Positions 19,423-28,671 of a stretch of 64,000 nucleotides of DNA are shown one piece after another. Positions within the stretch are counted from its first letter, which is position 1, and each line of letters begins with the position of its first letter. The stretch is from Mesonia mobilis DSM 19841 (GTDB lineage: Bacteria; Bacteroidota; Bacteroidia; Flavobacteriales; Flavobacteriaceae). The stretch spans positions 1 to 64,000 of the forward strand of contig NZ_KE384014.1 of the NCBI RefSeq assembly GCF_000423405.1, read 5' to 3'. The translations under genes were made by a program, and so were the position numbers. The notes under the pieces were generated by a model. It saw only the letters and a list, made by a program, of their open reading frames with translations. It was not told the origin of the DNA and did no database searches.

Positions 19423-21786
19423 ATGAGAAAAACTACCCTGCTAATTCTTTTTATATATTTTCATCTTTCAGGCTTTGCACAAATAAGTTTGAGTGAAAGT
19501 TTTGATAATACATCAGATAATAATCTTCCGGTTGGCTGGTCAACTAACAACTCTTATTTTAGTACAGGTAGTAATTCCTGCTCTGGTAGAAGTGTAAGAG
19601 ATAATCTGCATGAAAATAGTACAGAAGGAGTACTTACAACTCCGTTAATAGGTAGTTTATCGAGCGGAACATCTCTATCTTTTCAATTTCAGTATAAAAT
19701 TGTAGATTATTTTACTTTTGGTACTCCGGTAGCTACATCACCCGGTTGGGGATCTCTAACAGTAGAATATACAATTAATGGCGGAGATAGTTGGAACGAA
19801 GTTTTAATAATCAACGATACTAATCATACACCGAGTAATTCTTGCCAAACAATTAATGCGGTTATTCCTGGAGAAAATGTTCCTTCAGGTTCAGATTTTC
19901 AACTTCGATTTAGAGGAAACTGGCAACAAGGAGATTATTTTATTTACATAGATAATATCATTTTAAATCAAATTGTATTTTCTGTTCCTAACTGTGATGC
20001 TAGTTTAACTTCTCCTCAAAACGGAGAAGCAGACGCTCCTTTGGACGGTGAAATTTCTTGGAGTGTTGCTACAGGCGGCACGGTAGCTTATCGTTTTTCA
20101 ATGGGCACAAGTCCGGGAGCTACAGATGTAGTTAATCAGGCTGTTGTTTCTGGTGGTGTAACATCATACGACGCAGGCCAATTAGAAGAGGGGACTACAT
20201 ACTATGTTAGAATAATACCTTTTAATAGTTTAGGGAATGCTTCCGGTTGTACAGAATATAGTTTCACTACAGGATTTTTACCCTGTTCTGATGCTTCAGA
20301 ATTAGTAGTTTCAGAAATTTCTCAGACATCAGCGCAATTAATTTGGGAAGAAAACGGAAGTTCCACAGAATGGAAAATTATTTACGGACCTACTAATTTC
20401 GATATAGAAAGTGAAGGCTTCACTTATATAGATAATGATGGAGTTTCAAATGAAACTTTAAATGTATTTTCTCCTGAAACAACTTACGATGTTTTTGTAC
20501 AGTCTTACTGTGAGAACACCGATACTTATAGTGAAGTTATAGGTCCGGTAACTTTTACAACTTTGGCAGAAATACCAGAAAATGATGCCTGTTCATCAGC
20601 AGAATTTATAGATTCTATGCCTTTTTCAACTGAAATGAATGCTAATGGGGCTACTAATAATAATGGGTTTATTACTGTTTGTGGTGGTTTAGGAATGAAT
20701 GATGGAGTTTGGTATAGTTTTGTTGGAGATGGTTATCCAATTACGATAACTGTTGAAGAAACTACCGATTGGAATTCTGAAATAGGTTTGTACTCAGGTT
20801 CTTGTAATAACTTATCTTGTGTAGAAAGCGTTGATACAGAAGAAAGCATTCAGCAAATTGTTTTTAATTCTCAGGAAGGAGAAAATTACTTCATTAATAT
20901 AGGTGTAAATAGCGGAACAAATAATGCTCTTGAGGGCGCTTTCGAATTAGAAATTTCTACTCTAGGTCCGCCACCTTGTGCAGAGCCATCGGCCATAATT
21001 ATTCAGAATATTGAATCTAATTCGGCTTCACTTTCTTGGTCAGAAAATGGTGAAGCTAATCAATGGGAAGTTTATTATGGGTTGATTGGTTTCGATCCAG
21101 AAACCGAAGGTGAGATGATTGTTGTTGAAAATGATCCACAAGTCACTTTACCAAATTTAGTATCGAGTTCAACCTACGGTGTTTATATAAAATCTATTTG
21201 TGAACAAAATGAAAGTGAATTAATAGGTCCTGTAAACTTTATAACACAAACGCAAATTTGCGCAGATCCTACCAATGTTTCTATAGCTGATATTACTGAA
21301 AGCTCTGCAGAAATTAATTGGGTTGAAAACGGAGAAGCTACAGAGTGGATTATTGTCTATGGAACACTGGGCTTTAATCCGGAAACAGATGGGACCGAGG
21401 TAGTTGATAATGATGGTGTTTTGGGTGAAACGTTAACAGGTTTAGAAGCGGGTACTTATGAGGTTTATGTGTATTCAATATGTTCTGAAAGTGTAAGTGA
21501 TATTTCAGAGTCCGAGGTGTTTAGTACAGCTAATTTATCAACCCAAAATCACCTTTTCAATAACTTTCAATATTACCCTAATCCGGTAAATTCAACATTA
21601 AATTTAGAGGCGAATAGTCGTATTGATCGTGTTGAAATTTATAACATTACCGGTAAAAAGATTTATAGCAATACTATCGGGAGCTTAACGCATCAGTTGG
21701 ATGTATCGTTTACTTCCGCAGGAATTTATTTAATGAAGGTTTATATAGAAGACCAAGAAAAGACTTTTAAATTGATCAAAAACTAA
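19423..21786 (+). CDS. second T9SS-exported FN3 surface protein
   Basis: The 787-residue protein has a signal peptide (MRKTTLLILFIYFHLSGFAQ), a MAM/cleaved-adhesin-like N-terminal domain (about 22-185), an Ig-like module (190-285), FN3 repeats at about 285-385, 525-615 and 616-705, a pre-peptidase-C-like module at 388-520 and a type A T9SS sorting domain (YYPNPVNSTLNLEA to KTFKLIKN). Its FN3 repeats have the same EWxIxYGxxGFDxETEG core as those in the upstream protein, so the two are paralogues by domain shuffling. It has its own terminator on each side. No enzyme domain is visible. Confidence 0.85.
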   Translation: MRKTTLLILFIYFHLSGFAQISLSESFDNTSDNNLPVGWSTNNSYFSTGSNSCSGRSVRDNLHENSTEGVLTTPLIGSLSSGTSLSFQFQYKIVDYFTFGTPVATSPGWGSLTVEYTINGGDSWNEVLIINDTNHTPSNSCQTINAVIPGENVPSGSDFQLRFRGNWQQGDYFIYIDNIILNQIVFSVPNCDASLTSPQNGEADAPLDGEISWSVATGGTVAYRFSMGTSPGATDVVNQAVVSGGVTSYDAGQLEEGTTYYVRIIPFNSLGNASGCTEYSFTTGFLPCSDASELVVSEISQTSAQLIWEENGSSTEWKIIYGPTNFDIESEGFTYIDNDGVSNETLNVFSPETTYDVFVQSYCENTDTYSEVIGPVTFTTLAEIPENDACSSAEFIDSMPFSTEMNANGATNNNGFITVCGGLGMNDGVWYSFVGDGYPITITVEETTDWNSEIGLYSGSCNNLSCVESVDTEESIQQIVFNSQEGENYFINIGVNSGTNNALEGAFELEISTLGPPPCAEPSAIIIQNIESNSASLSWSENGEANQWEVYYGLIGFDPETEGEMIVVENDPQVTLPNLVSSSTYGVYIKSICEQNESELIGPVNFITQTQICADPTNVSIADITESSAEINWVENGEATEWIIVYGTLGFNPETDGTEVVDNDGVLGETLTGLEAGTYEVYVYSICSESVSDISESEVFSTANLSTQNHLFNNFQYYPNPVNSTLNLEANSRIDRVEIYNITGKKIYSNTIGSLTHQLDVSFTSAGIYLMKVYIEDQEKTFKLIKN

Positions 21787-21810
21787 AATTTTATATATTT
21801 TTACAATCCA

Positions 21811-21839
21811 ACCCGAAGCATTGGCTTCGGGTTTTTTTC
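21811..21839 (+). terminator. rho-independent terminator after the second T9SS gene
   Basis: ACCCGAAGC pairs with GCTTCGGGT around ATTG, followed by seven T. Confidence 0.92.
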
Positions 21840-21857
21840 TTTGTGTATTTTAGCAAA

Positions 21858-22859
21858 ATGAATGTAAAGTATTCCTTTATTGTTCCAGTGTATAATCGAC
21901 CAAATGAGATCAAAGAACTATTGGAAAGTTTTTTGGTGATGCAGGTCAGTTCTACTTATGAAATCGTGATAGTAGAAGACGGGTCGACCATTTCTTCAGA
22001 AGAAGTGATTTCAGAATATGCTTCAAAACTCAATATTCTATATTTAAAAAAGCAAAATACCGGTCCGGGAGATTCTCGAAATTACGGAATGCAAAGCGCA
22101 AACGGATCTTTTTTTCTAATTTTAGATAGCGATGTGGTGATGCCTCCTCATTATTTAGTGGCTGTAGATGCATACTTAGATCAAAATCAAGTAGATTGTT
22201 TTGGCGGTCCAGATGCTGCTGAAGAGAATTTTTCGGCTATACAAAAGGCTATTAATTTTACGATGACGTCTTTTCTGACGACCGGCGGAATTCGAGGTAA
22301 AGAGAAATCTGTAAAATCGTACGAACCCAGAAGTTTTAATATGGGTATTTCAAAAAAAGCTTTTCAGAAAACTAAGGGCTTTGGTAAAATTCATCCCGGC
22401 GAAGATCCAGATCTTTCAATAAGAATTAAAAAAGCAGGTTACCAAATCGGTTTTATAAAAGAGGCCTATGTATATCACAAACGTCGTATAGATTGGCAAA
22501 AATTTTATGTGCAGGTAAATAAATTTGGTAAGGTACGGCCAATTTTAAACGCTTGGCATCCTGAAACTTCAAGTGTAGTTTTTTGGCTTCCTAGTCTATT
22601 TAGTTTAGGTTTAGTTGTAAGTTTAGCCTTGGTGTTTTTTCAAATTTATGTAGGCGTAACGGTTTATGCTTTTTACCTATTACTTATTTTTATAGGATCA
22701 AGTATTGAAAATAAAAGTCTGTTGATCGGCATTTTGAGCCTACGCGCAACATTAACACAGTTTTTAGGCTATGGTTTTGGCTTTCTTAAATCTACCTACT
22801 ATATTAGAATACGATCTAAAGATCCTAAAAAAGTATTTCCAGAATTATTTTTTAATTAA
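21858..22859 (+). CDS. family 2 glycosyltransferase, membrane-associated
   Basis: A GT-A fold enzyme that transfers a sugar from a nucleotide donor, probably to an envelope glycan or lipid. The N-terminus KYSFIVPVYNRP, the acidic EDGS and the metal-binding DSD (90-92) are typical, and a GEDPDLSIRIKKAG segment supplies the ED acceptor motif. Two hydrophobic segments near the C-terminus (about 235-285) suggest membrane anchoring. The start is the ATG at 21858, because the upstream GTG would add five atypical residues. It overlaps the next gene by one base (TAATG). Confidence 0.88.
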   Translation: MNVKYSFIVPVYNRPNEIKELLESFLVMQVSSTYEIVIVEDGSTISSEEVISEYASKLNILYLKKQNTGPGDSRNYGMQSANGSFFLILDSDVVMPPHYLVAVDAYLDQNQVDCFGGPDAAEENFSAIQKAINFTMTSFLTTGGIRGKEKSVKSYEPRSFNMGISKKAFQKTKGFGKIHPGEDPDLSIRIKKAGYQIGFIKEAYVYHKRRIDWQKFYVQVNKFGKVRPILNAWHPETSSVVFWLPSLFSLGLVVSLALVFFQIYVGVTVYAFYLLLIFIGSSIENKSLLIGILSLRATLTQFLGYGFGFLKSTYYIRIRSKDPKKVFPELFFN

Positions 22860-23815
22860 TGAAAAACCTTATACACAAGCTTAGAAATACGGTCTTTAAA
22901 AAAACCAATTTTAAAGCCTTTTTCTTTTTCCTGTTTTTTTCAGTGATCATTTGGGTCTTAGTGCAGTTCAGTAAAAACTACAAGCAAGCTATTGCTATCA
23001 AAGTAGATTATATTGAAGTGCCAAAAGATAAGATCGTTAAGAAAAGAGAAGACGAGTTTTCGATTAGGCTGAATGATAACGGTTTTAATATTGCATGGTT
23101 TAGCTTTATAAAGCCTAAAATTGAAATTAGTCTTGAAGAGTTAAGCATTAACGGCAACGAATTAATTTACTTGTTAGAAGACCATAAAACACAGCTTCAA
23201 GAACAATTAGATATAGATATAAATGAAGTTGTTTTTCTAGAAGATACTTTAACGATACCTTATGTGCAGAAAAAGGTAAGAAAAATACCTATAAAATCTA
23301 ATGTTGAAGTAAGCTATGCGCCGGGCTATTCTAGCAATGAGTTACTTATTTTAGAGCCAGATTCTGTGAAAGTGAGCGGAGCTTCAGCTGTGGTCGATTC
23401 GTTAGATTTTGTGGAAACTGAAAAACTAAGTTTAGAAAATGTTCAAAATGATTTAAAAGGAAAAGTCGCTATCGATACAACCAATCAAAATGAAGTCACT
23501 TTTTATCGAACCACAGTCAATTATTCACAGCACGTTGAAAAGTTCACCGAAGGTAGAGTAGAAGTGCCTATTGAGATTATTAATGCGCCAAAATCGTTGA
23601 ATCTAAGCATCTTTCCTAAGCGAATTGTAGTGATTTATGTGGTAAGTTTAGAAAATTATAAATCGATAGCTAGAGATAATTTTAGAGTGATTTGCGATTA
23701 TAAAGACCTAAAAGAAGGTCAGAATTTCTTTATTCCGAAATTAGTTGAAAAACCTAAAAATGTCACTTCAACAAGATTAAATATCAATAAAGTTCAATTT
23801 GTAATTAAAAAATAA
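22859..23815 (+). CDS. YbbR-like domain protein, membrane-anchored
   Basis: The 318-residue protein has one N-terminal membrane helix (about 20-38: FFFFLFFSVIIWVLVQF) and an extracytoplasmic part with YbbR-like repeats (for example LLILEPDSVKVSGASAVVDSLDFVETEKL, which is the typical xPxxVxVxGpxxxvdxIxxVxT pattern). In Firmicutes the relative regulates a diadenylate cyclase. No such gene is seen here, so that role should not be assumed. It overlaps both neighbours by one base, implying translational coupling with the glycosyltransferase and coaE. Confidence 0.78.
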   Translation: MKNLIHKLRNTVFKKTNFKAFFFFLFFSVIIWVLVQFSKNYKQAIAIKVDYIEVPKDKIVKKREDEFSIRLNDNGFNIAWFSFIKPKIEISLEELSINGNELIYLLEDHKTQLQEQLDIDINEVVFLEDTLTIPYVQKKVRKIPIKSNVEVSYAPGYSSNELLILEPDSVKVSGASAVVDSLDFVETEKLSLENVQNDLKGKVAIDTTNQNEVTFYRTTVNYSQHVEKFTEGRVEVPIEIINAPKSLNLSIFPKRIVVIYVVSLENYKSIARDNFRVICDYKDLKEGQNFFIPKLVEKPKNVTSTRLNINKVQFVIKK

Positions 23816-24405
23816 TGATTGTTGGCTTAACCGGCGGTATTGGCAGTGGTAAAACTACCGTAGCAAAATTATTTCAAGCACAAGGAGTGGCTATTTTTGT
23901 ATCCGATACGGAAGCAAAAAAACTTATGAAAACTTCTGCAGAAATCCATCAAGAGTTAATTGCGCTTTTTGGGGATGAGGTTATTGCAGAAAACGGTTTG
24001 CCAGACAGAAAATTTATTGCCGGGAAAGTATTTAACGATAAAGATTTATTAGAGCAACTCAACCAAATTATTCACCCTAGAGTTGCCAGTTATTTTCAAG
24101 AATGGAAAACTCAACAAAACACGCCTTATATTATTTATGAAGCGGCTATTATTTTTGAAAAAAATCTTCAGCATCGATTCGACTACACGATTATTGTTAC
24201 CGCTCCTGAAGAAGAAAAAATAAAACGAGTAATGAAGCGTGACAATTCGAGCGAAGAAGAAGTAAAAGCCCGAATTAAAAATCAATGGCCTGATAGTGAT
24301 AAAATTAAGTTAGCCGATTTTCAAATTGAAAATAATGATTTAGAACTCACAAAAACAAAAGTTTCAGCACTTCATAAACATCTCTTAAGCCTTGTAAATG
24401 CTTGA
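23815..24405 (+). CDS. coaE: dephospho-CoA kinase
   Basis: CoaE performs the final ATP-dependent step of coenzyme A synthesis. The P-loop GLTGGIGSGKTT is at 4-15, DTEAKKLM and the LID segment (RVMKRDNSSEEEVKARIKNQ) follow, and the length of 196 residues is standard. It starts one base inside the YbbR-like gene (TAATG). It complements coaBC at 10806-12008 in the same pathway but is in a different operon. Confidence 0.94.
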   Translation: MIVGLTGGIGSGKTTVAKLFQAQGVAIFVSDTEAKKLMKTSAEIHQELIALFGDEVIAENGLPDRKFIAGKVFNDKDLLEQLNQIIHPRVASYFQEWKTQQNTPYIIYEAAIIFEKNLQHRFDYTIIVTAPEEEKIKRVMKRDNSSEEEVKARIKNQWPDSDKIKLADFQIENNDLELTKTKVSALHKHLLSLVNA

Positions 24406-24460
24406 TCTACGCTTATGTTAACATTTGGTTAAACCGTTTAATCTGTAAATGTTAAAGCTT

Positions 24461-24468
24461 TACATTTG
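24461..24468 (+). promoter_or_regulatory. -7 element of the two-component operon
   Basis: TACATTTG ends only 5 bases before the ATG at 24474, so the message would be leaderless or nearly so. TTTGGTTAAAC lies 33 bases upstream (24424-24434), and the same 11-mer lies 32 bases upstream of the TACATTTG at 39202. Confidence 0.65.
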
Positions 24469-24473
24469 GCGGT

Positions 24474-26036
24474 ATGAATAAAAAATTGTTTTTAATTCTC
24501 ATACTACTCATGAGCCTTTCCCTAATAGGGATTATCTTTGTTCAGGGCTACTGGATTAAAAATACGGTCGAGACTAATGAAGAGCAATTTTCGTTCAACG
24601 CCAAGCAAATTCTCATCAACGTTTCAGAGCAGTTAGAGCAACAAGAACTCGATAAATATTACGTTCAGTATGCAGTTCAGGCAGATTCTACCAAGCCGTC
24701 TAGTGCGAGACTGAGTGAAATGTTCCAGATCAAGCAAAGTGAACTTACGAATGAAACCTTTTACTTTTCGAATAGTCTATTACAAGAAGATTATAAATTT
24801 TCTTCTAATTTTTTAAGTGAAGGTAAAGACTCGGTAGATTTTAAAAAAATCATTACAAGTAAAGTTACTCGCATTGTAAGAAACGATCAATTAGACGGAA
24901 ATGCAAAATTAACTGCAGAAGAGCGTTTTGAGCGTATTTCTAGATTAGAAGAAAATGAAAAACTTTGGTTGTTTAATGCGATTAAAGAAAAAGCAGCAGA
25001 GTTACCTGTTTATAAACGTATAGACAGCGTTATTGTAAAAGATCTAATTGAAGCGCAATTAATGGCGCGAGATATAGATTCTGATTACGAATATGCGATC
25101 TATAGCGGAGGTTTAGCAACAAAAATAAGAAGTGAAGACTTTAAAAAAGATTCACCGGGAACTTACGGGATTCCTATTTTTGAGTCAGAAAATACCAATT
25201 ACGAGTTTTACATCAATTTTAAGGATAAGAAAAAAGAAGTATTAAGCTCGATAGCCTTAATGGCGTTATTGAGTATTGTTTTCACCTTAATTATTATCGT
25301 TGCTTATTCGAGTGCTTTGTCACAGTTAATTAAACAACGACAGATCTCGCAGATCAAGACCGACTTTATTAATAATATGACGCACGAATTTAAAACGCCG
25401 ATTGCTACAATTAATTTAGCATTAGATTCGGTTAAAAATCCAAAAATAGCCGGTGATCCAGAAAAGGTGAGACGCTATATGGGGATGATTCGTGAAGAAA
25501 ATAGACGTATGCACGCACAAGTAGAAAATGTGCTTAGAATGTCGAAGCTCGAGAAAAATGAGCTTAATATTAAAAAAGACCGTGTAGATCTTCACGAGTT
25601 AACAGGAGAAGCAATTAGTCATATCGAATTAATTGTAGACGACCGTCAGGGTTATGTGCAAACTCATTTTGGAGCATTACAATCTTCGGTTTTAGCCAGT
25701 GAATCTCACTTTACAAACGTGATTGTAAACATTTTAGATAATGCCGTAAAATACTCTACCGGTAAACCTAAGATCGATGTTTATACAGAAAATGTAAAAA
25801 ACTACATTATTCTTAAAATTCGAGATCAAGGTAAAGGGATGAGTAAATCGGTACAGAAAAAAGTATTCGAGAAATTTTATCGAGAACACACCGGCGATAT
25901 TCACGATGTGAAAGGTCACGGTTTAGGGCTCGCATATGTAAAACAAATTGTTACCGATCATCACGGGCAAGTGATGGTTGAAAGTGAAAAAGGAAAAGGA
26001 AGTACCTTTATAATTAAATTACCACTAATATCTTAA
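24474..26036 (+). CDS. sensor histidine kinase
   Basis: The 520-residue protein has two membrane helices (about 5-25 and 257-280) that flank a periplasmic sensor region of some 230 residues. The phospho-accepting His304 is in FINNMTHEFKTPIATI, and the ATPase domain shows NILDNAVKYS (N box), IRDQGKGM (G1) and KGHGLGLAYV (G2). It is followed after 3 bases by its response regulator. The architecture resembles the RprX-type kinases of Bacteroides. The stimulus cannot be read from the sequence. Confidence 0.92.
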   Translation: MNKKLFLILILLMSLSLIGIIFVQGYWIKNTVETNEEQFSFNAKQILINVSEQLEQQELDKYYVQYAVQADSTKPSSARLSEMFQIKQSELTNETFYFSNSLLQEDYKFSSNFLSEGKDSVDFKKIITSKVTRIVRNDQLDGNAKLTAEERFERISRLEENEKLWLFNAIKEKAAELPVYKRIDSVIVKDLIEAQLMARDIDSDYEYAIYSGGLATKIRSEDFKKDSPGTYGIPIFESENTNYEFYINFKDKKKEVLSSIALMALLSIVFTLIIIVAYSSALSQLIKQRQISQIKTDFINNMTHEFKTPIATINLALDSVKNPKIAGDPEKVRRYMGMIREENRRMHAQVENVLRMSKLEKNELNIKKDRVDLHELTGEAISHIELIVDDRQGYVQTHFGALQSSVLASESHFTNVIVNILDNAVKYSTGKPKIDVYTENVKNYIILKIRDQGKGMSKSVQKKVFEKFYREHTGDIHDVKGHGLGLAYVKQIVTDHHGQVMVESEKGKGSTFIIKLPLIS

Positions 26037-26039
26037 TAT

Positions 26040-26765
26040 ATGGAAACTGAAAACAAGAAAATTTTATTAGTAGAAGACGATCCAAACTTCGGTATCGTAC
26101 TTAAAGACTATTTAGCGATGAACGACTACGAGGTTACTCACGCTAAAAACGGAATGGAAGGCTTTGAAAAGTTTAAAAAAGATGATTACGATCTTTGTAT
26201 TTTAGACGTAATGATGCCTTACAAAGATGGCTTTACCTTAGCTAAAGAAATTAGAGAGAAAAACGAAGATGTGCCAATTATTTTCTTAACCGCAAAAGCG
26301 ATGAAAGAAGATGTATTAAAAGGATATAAAGTTGGGGCAGACGATTACTTAAATAAACCTTTTGATAGTGAAGTTCTGTTAATGAAGATCAAAGCTATTA
26401 TGCAACGTAAAGCTACCGATAGCGTTGCAGATAGTAAGCAATTTGAATTTCAAATTGGTGGTTTTCATTTAAATTCTAAGTTAAGATTCTTAACTTATAA
26501 TGAAGAAGAACCAATCAAACTTTCTCCAAAAGAAAATGAATTGTTACGTTTATTAGCACTTCATGAGAACGATTTAATGCCACGTGAATTAGCATTAACC
26601 AAGATATGGAGAGACGATAACTACTTTACGTCAAGAAGTATGGATGTGTATATCGCAAAGCTTCGTAAGTACTTAAAGAAAGACGAAAACGTAGAGATCT
26701 TAAACATTCACGGTGAAGGTTTTAGACTTGTAATTAAAAATAAAGAAGAAGAAACAAAAGCTTAA
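26040..26765 (+). CDS. OmpR/PhoB-type response regulator
   Basis: The receiver domain (about 6-120) carries the acidic pair ED (12-13), the phosphorylation site Asp56 in LDVMMP, and Lys in NKPFD. The winged-helix DNA-binding domain follows (about 140-232, ending in LNIHGEGFRLV). The usual length is 241. It is the partner of the adjacent kinase and resembles RprY. Target genes are unknown. Confidence 0.94.
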   Translation: METENKKILLVEDDPNFGIVLKDYLAMNDYEVTHAKNGMEGFEKFKKDDYDLCILDVMMPYKDGFTLAKEIREKNEDVPIIFLTAKAMKEDVLKGYKVGADDYLNKPFDSEVLLMKIKAIMQRKATDSVADSKQFEFQIGGFHLNSKLRFLTYNEEEPIKLSPKENELLRLLALHENDLMPRELALTKIWRDDNYFTSRSMDVYIAKLRKYLKKDENVEILNIHGEGFRLVIKNKEEETKA

Positions 26766-26800
26766 TTATTGGTAATTAAAAGTTTCAGTTTCAAAAATAT

Positions 26801-26828
26801 TCCCGAGGTAAAACACTTATCTCGGGGA
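26801..26828. terminator. hairpin between convergent response regulator and miaA
   Basis: TCCCGAG (26801-26807) pairs with CTCGGGGA (26821-26828). The right arm lies in the last codons of miaA. There is no strong T-tract, so it may be a weak bidirectional terminator only. Confidence 0.4.
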
Positions 26829-27731
26829 CATTTTGAAATCGATGAAATTTATAATTTCTTGTGGTTTTACATCATAATTAAACCACTCAATTTCTTCATC
26901 TTTTCTAAACCAGGTTAACTGTCGCTTGGCAAAACGTCTGGTATTCTTTTTAATTTCAGCAATCGCAAAATCAAGCGTCCAATTTCCATTAAAAAATTGG
27001 AAGATTTCTTTATACCCAACGGTATTTAGTGCATTCAAATCTCGTTTTTCGTAAACACGTTTTACTTCATCTAACAAACCTTGTTCGATCATCAGATCGA
27101 CACGTTTTTCAATTCGCTCATAAATTAACTCACGCGGAGCGGTTAAGCCAATTTTTATAGTATTGAAGTTTCTTTCTGCAGAAGAATTATTTAAAAAACT
27201 AGAATAAGGTTTGCCACTACCAATACAAATTTCTAAAGCACGAATTACTCGATGCGGATTTTCTAAATCTACCTTTTCAGCATAAACAGGATCTAATTCT
27301 TTTAATTGTTGCTGAAGTTTCTCTATTCCATCTTCTTCTAATTGAAGATTTAATTGTTCTCTAACGGAAGCTTCAACTTTTGGGAAATGATCCAATCCTT
27401 CTAAAACTGCTTTTACATACAAACCGCTGCCACCAACCATCAACACTTGATTATGTTGTTTGAATAATTCATTCAACTTCTCAATTGCTTCAGTTTCAAA
27501 ATCACCTACAGAATATTCCTCTTCCACAGAAATATGCTGAATAAAATGATGTTTAGCCGCCGCTAATTCTTCTTTTGAAGGAACTGCCGTACCAATTTCC
27601 ATTTCTTTAAAAAACTGACGGGAATCTGCAGAAATGATTTCTGTTTGGTAATGTTTGGCCAAGGCAATTCCGGTCGAGGTTTTGCCTATAGCCGTAGGGC
27701 CGACAATAGAAATAAGCGTTTTATTTTTCAC
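26817..27731 (-). CDS. miaA: tRNA dimethylallyltransferase
   Basis: MiaA adds a dimethylallyl group to A37 of tRNAs that read UNN codons. The P-loop GPTAIGKTS is at 11-19, DSRQFFKEMEIGT follows, and the RR-rich C-terminal segment (KKNTRRFAKRQLTWFR) is characteristic. The start is GTG at 27731, inside the last codons of the channel gene (11-base overlap), so the two are probably translationally coupled. Confidence 0.95.
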   Translation of the reverse strand: MKNKTLISIVGPTAIGKTSTGIALAKHYQTEIISADSRQFFKEMEIGTAVPSKEELAAAKHHFIQHISVEEEYSVGDFETEAIEKLNELFKQHNQVLMVGGSGLYVKAVLEGLDHFPKVEASVREQLNLQLEEDGIEKLQQQLKELDPVYAEKVDLENPHRVIRALEICIGSGKPYSSFLNNSSAERNFNTIKIGLTAPRELIYERIEKRVDLMIEQGLLDEVKRVYEKRDLNALNTVGYKEIFQFFNGNWTLDFAIAEIKKNTRRFAKRQLTWFRKDEEIEWFNYDVKPQEIINFIDFKMSPR

Positions 27732-28569
27732 GATTTAAAGGATATCCGCAATTATGGCAATACTCGGCGCCATCTAAATGCTTTGATTCGTGACAATGAT
27801 AACAAGATTGTGTATTGTTAGAAGAACTTTTTTCGTTGTTTTTTTCTCCTTTAGAATACTCGGCACTTACAATTCCTGTTGGTACTGCAATTACACCATA
27901 ACCTAAGATCATAATTACCGAAGCTAAAAATTGACCTAGCGGAGTAATGGGGTGAATGTCTCCAAATCCAACTGTAGTAAGCGTTACGATACACCAATAT
28001 AAACTTACGGGAATGTTGGTAAAACCGCTTTCTGCACCTTCGATCATATACATCGCAGTCCCGAAAATGAGGCAAAGAATAAGCACTGCAAATAGAAAAA
28101 CTGAAATTTTTGCGCGACTATCTTTTAATGCTTGCATTAAACGATCGCCTTCGCCAATGTATCTACTTACTTTTAAAATTCTGAAAACACGAAGCAAACG
28201 TAAAGCTCTTACCGTAATTAATGCGCTACCGCTGCCCGGTAATAAAAAAGAAACATATAACGGAATGGTCGAGAAAAAATCGATTAAACCGTAAAAACTA
28301 AAAATATAGCGTGTTGGTTTTTGTATGCAAATTACGCGAGCAATATATTCTAAGCTAAAAAGAATGGTAATGATCCACTCGGCCACATACATATATTCGT
28401 AAATCCAAGGATCGAGACCTTTTACACTCTCGAGCATAACAAAAATGATACTCAAAAAGATGATGATGAGTAAAACTACATCAAAAGCTTTACCGGACGG
28501 CGTGTCTGCTTCATAAATTACTTCGTGTAATTTTTCTCGCCAAGAGCTATTTTTAGAGGTAGTTTTCAA
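27721..28569 (-). CDS. voltage-gated-type potassium channel with C-terminal zinc ribbon
   Basis: The 282-residue protein has six predicted membrane segments. An S4-like helix has regularly spaced basic residues (RALRLLRVFRILKVSRYI, about 125-142), and the pore loop ends in the selectivity filter TLTTVGFGD. After S6 there is a short cytoplasmic tail that ends in a zinc ribbon with Cys256, Cys259, Cys271 and Cys274 (CxxC-x11-CxxC). This tail replaces the RCK or cyclic nucleotide domains seen in other bacterial channels. The start appears to be TTG at 28569. It is translationally coupled to miaA. Confidence 0.88.
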   Translation of the reverse strand: MKTTSKNSSWREKLHEVIYEADTPSGKAFDVVLLIIIFLSIIFVMLESVKGLDPWIYEYMYVAEWIITILFSLEYIARVICIQKPTRYIFSFYGLIDFFSTIPLYVSFLLPGSGSALITVRALRLLRVFRILKVSRYIGEGDRLMQALKDSRAKISVFLFAVLILCLIFGTAMYMIEGAESGFTNIPVSLYWCIVTLTTVGFGDIHPITPLGQFLASVIMILGYGVIAVPTGIVSAEYSKGEKNNEKSSSNNTQSCYHCHESKHLDGAEYCHNCGYPLNREK

Positions 28570-28671
28570 ATAAATTTTAGTTTTATGTTTTTAGTCAAGC
28601 TGAAGTGTTTTGGGCAGCTTCAACAAGACAATTTCGAAAATATTATAAATTAGTTACAAATAAAATTATAA

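Noticed and set aside
15614-21786. Phage tail or toxin origin for the two large proteins
   Set aside because: They have signal peptides and T9SS sorting domains, no phage neighbours and no toxin domain.
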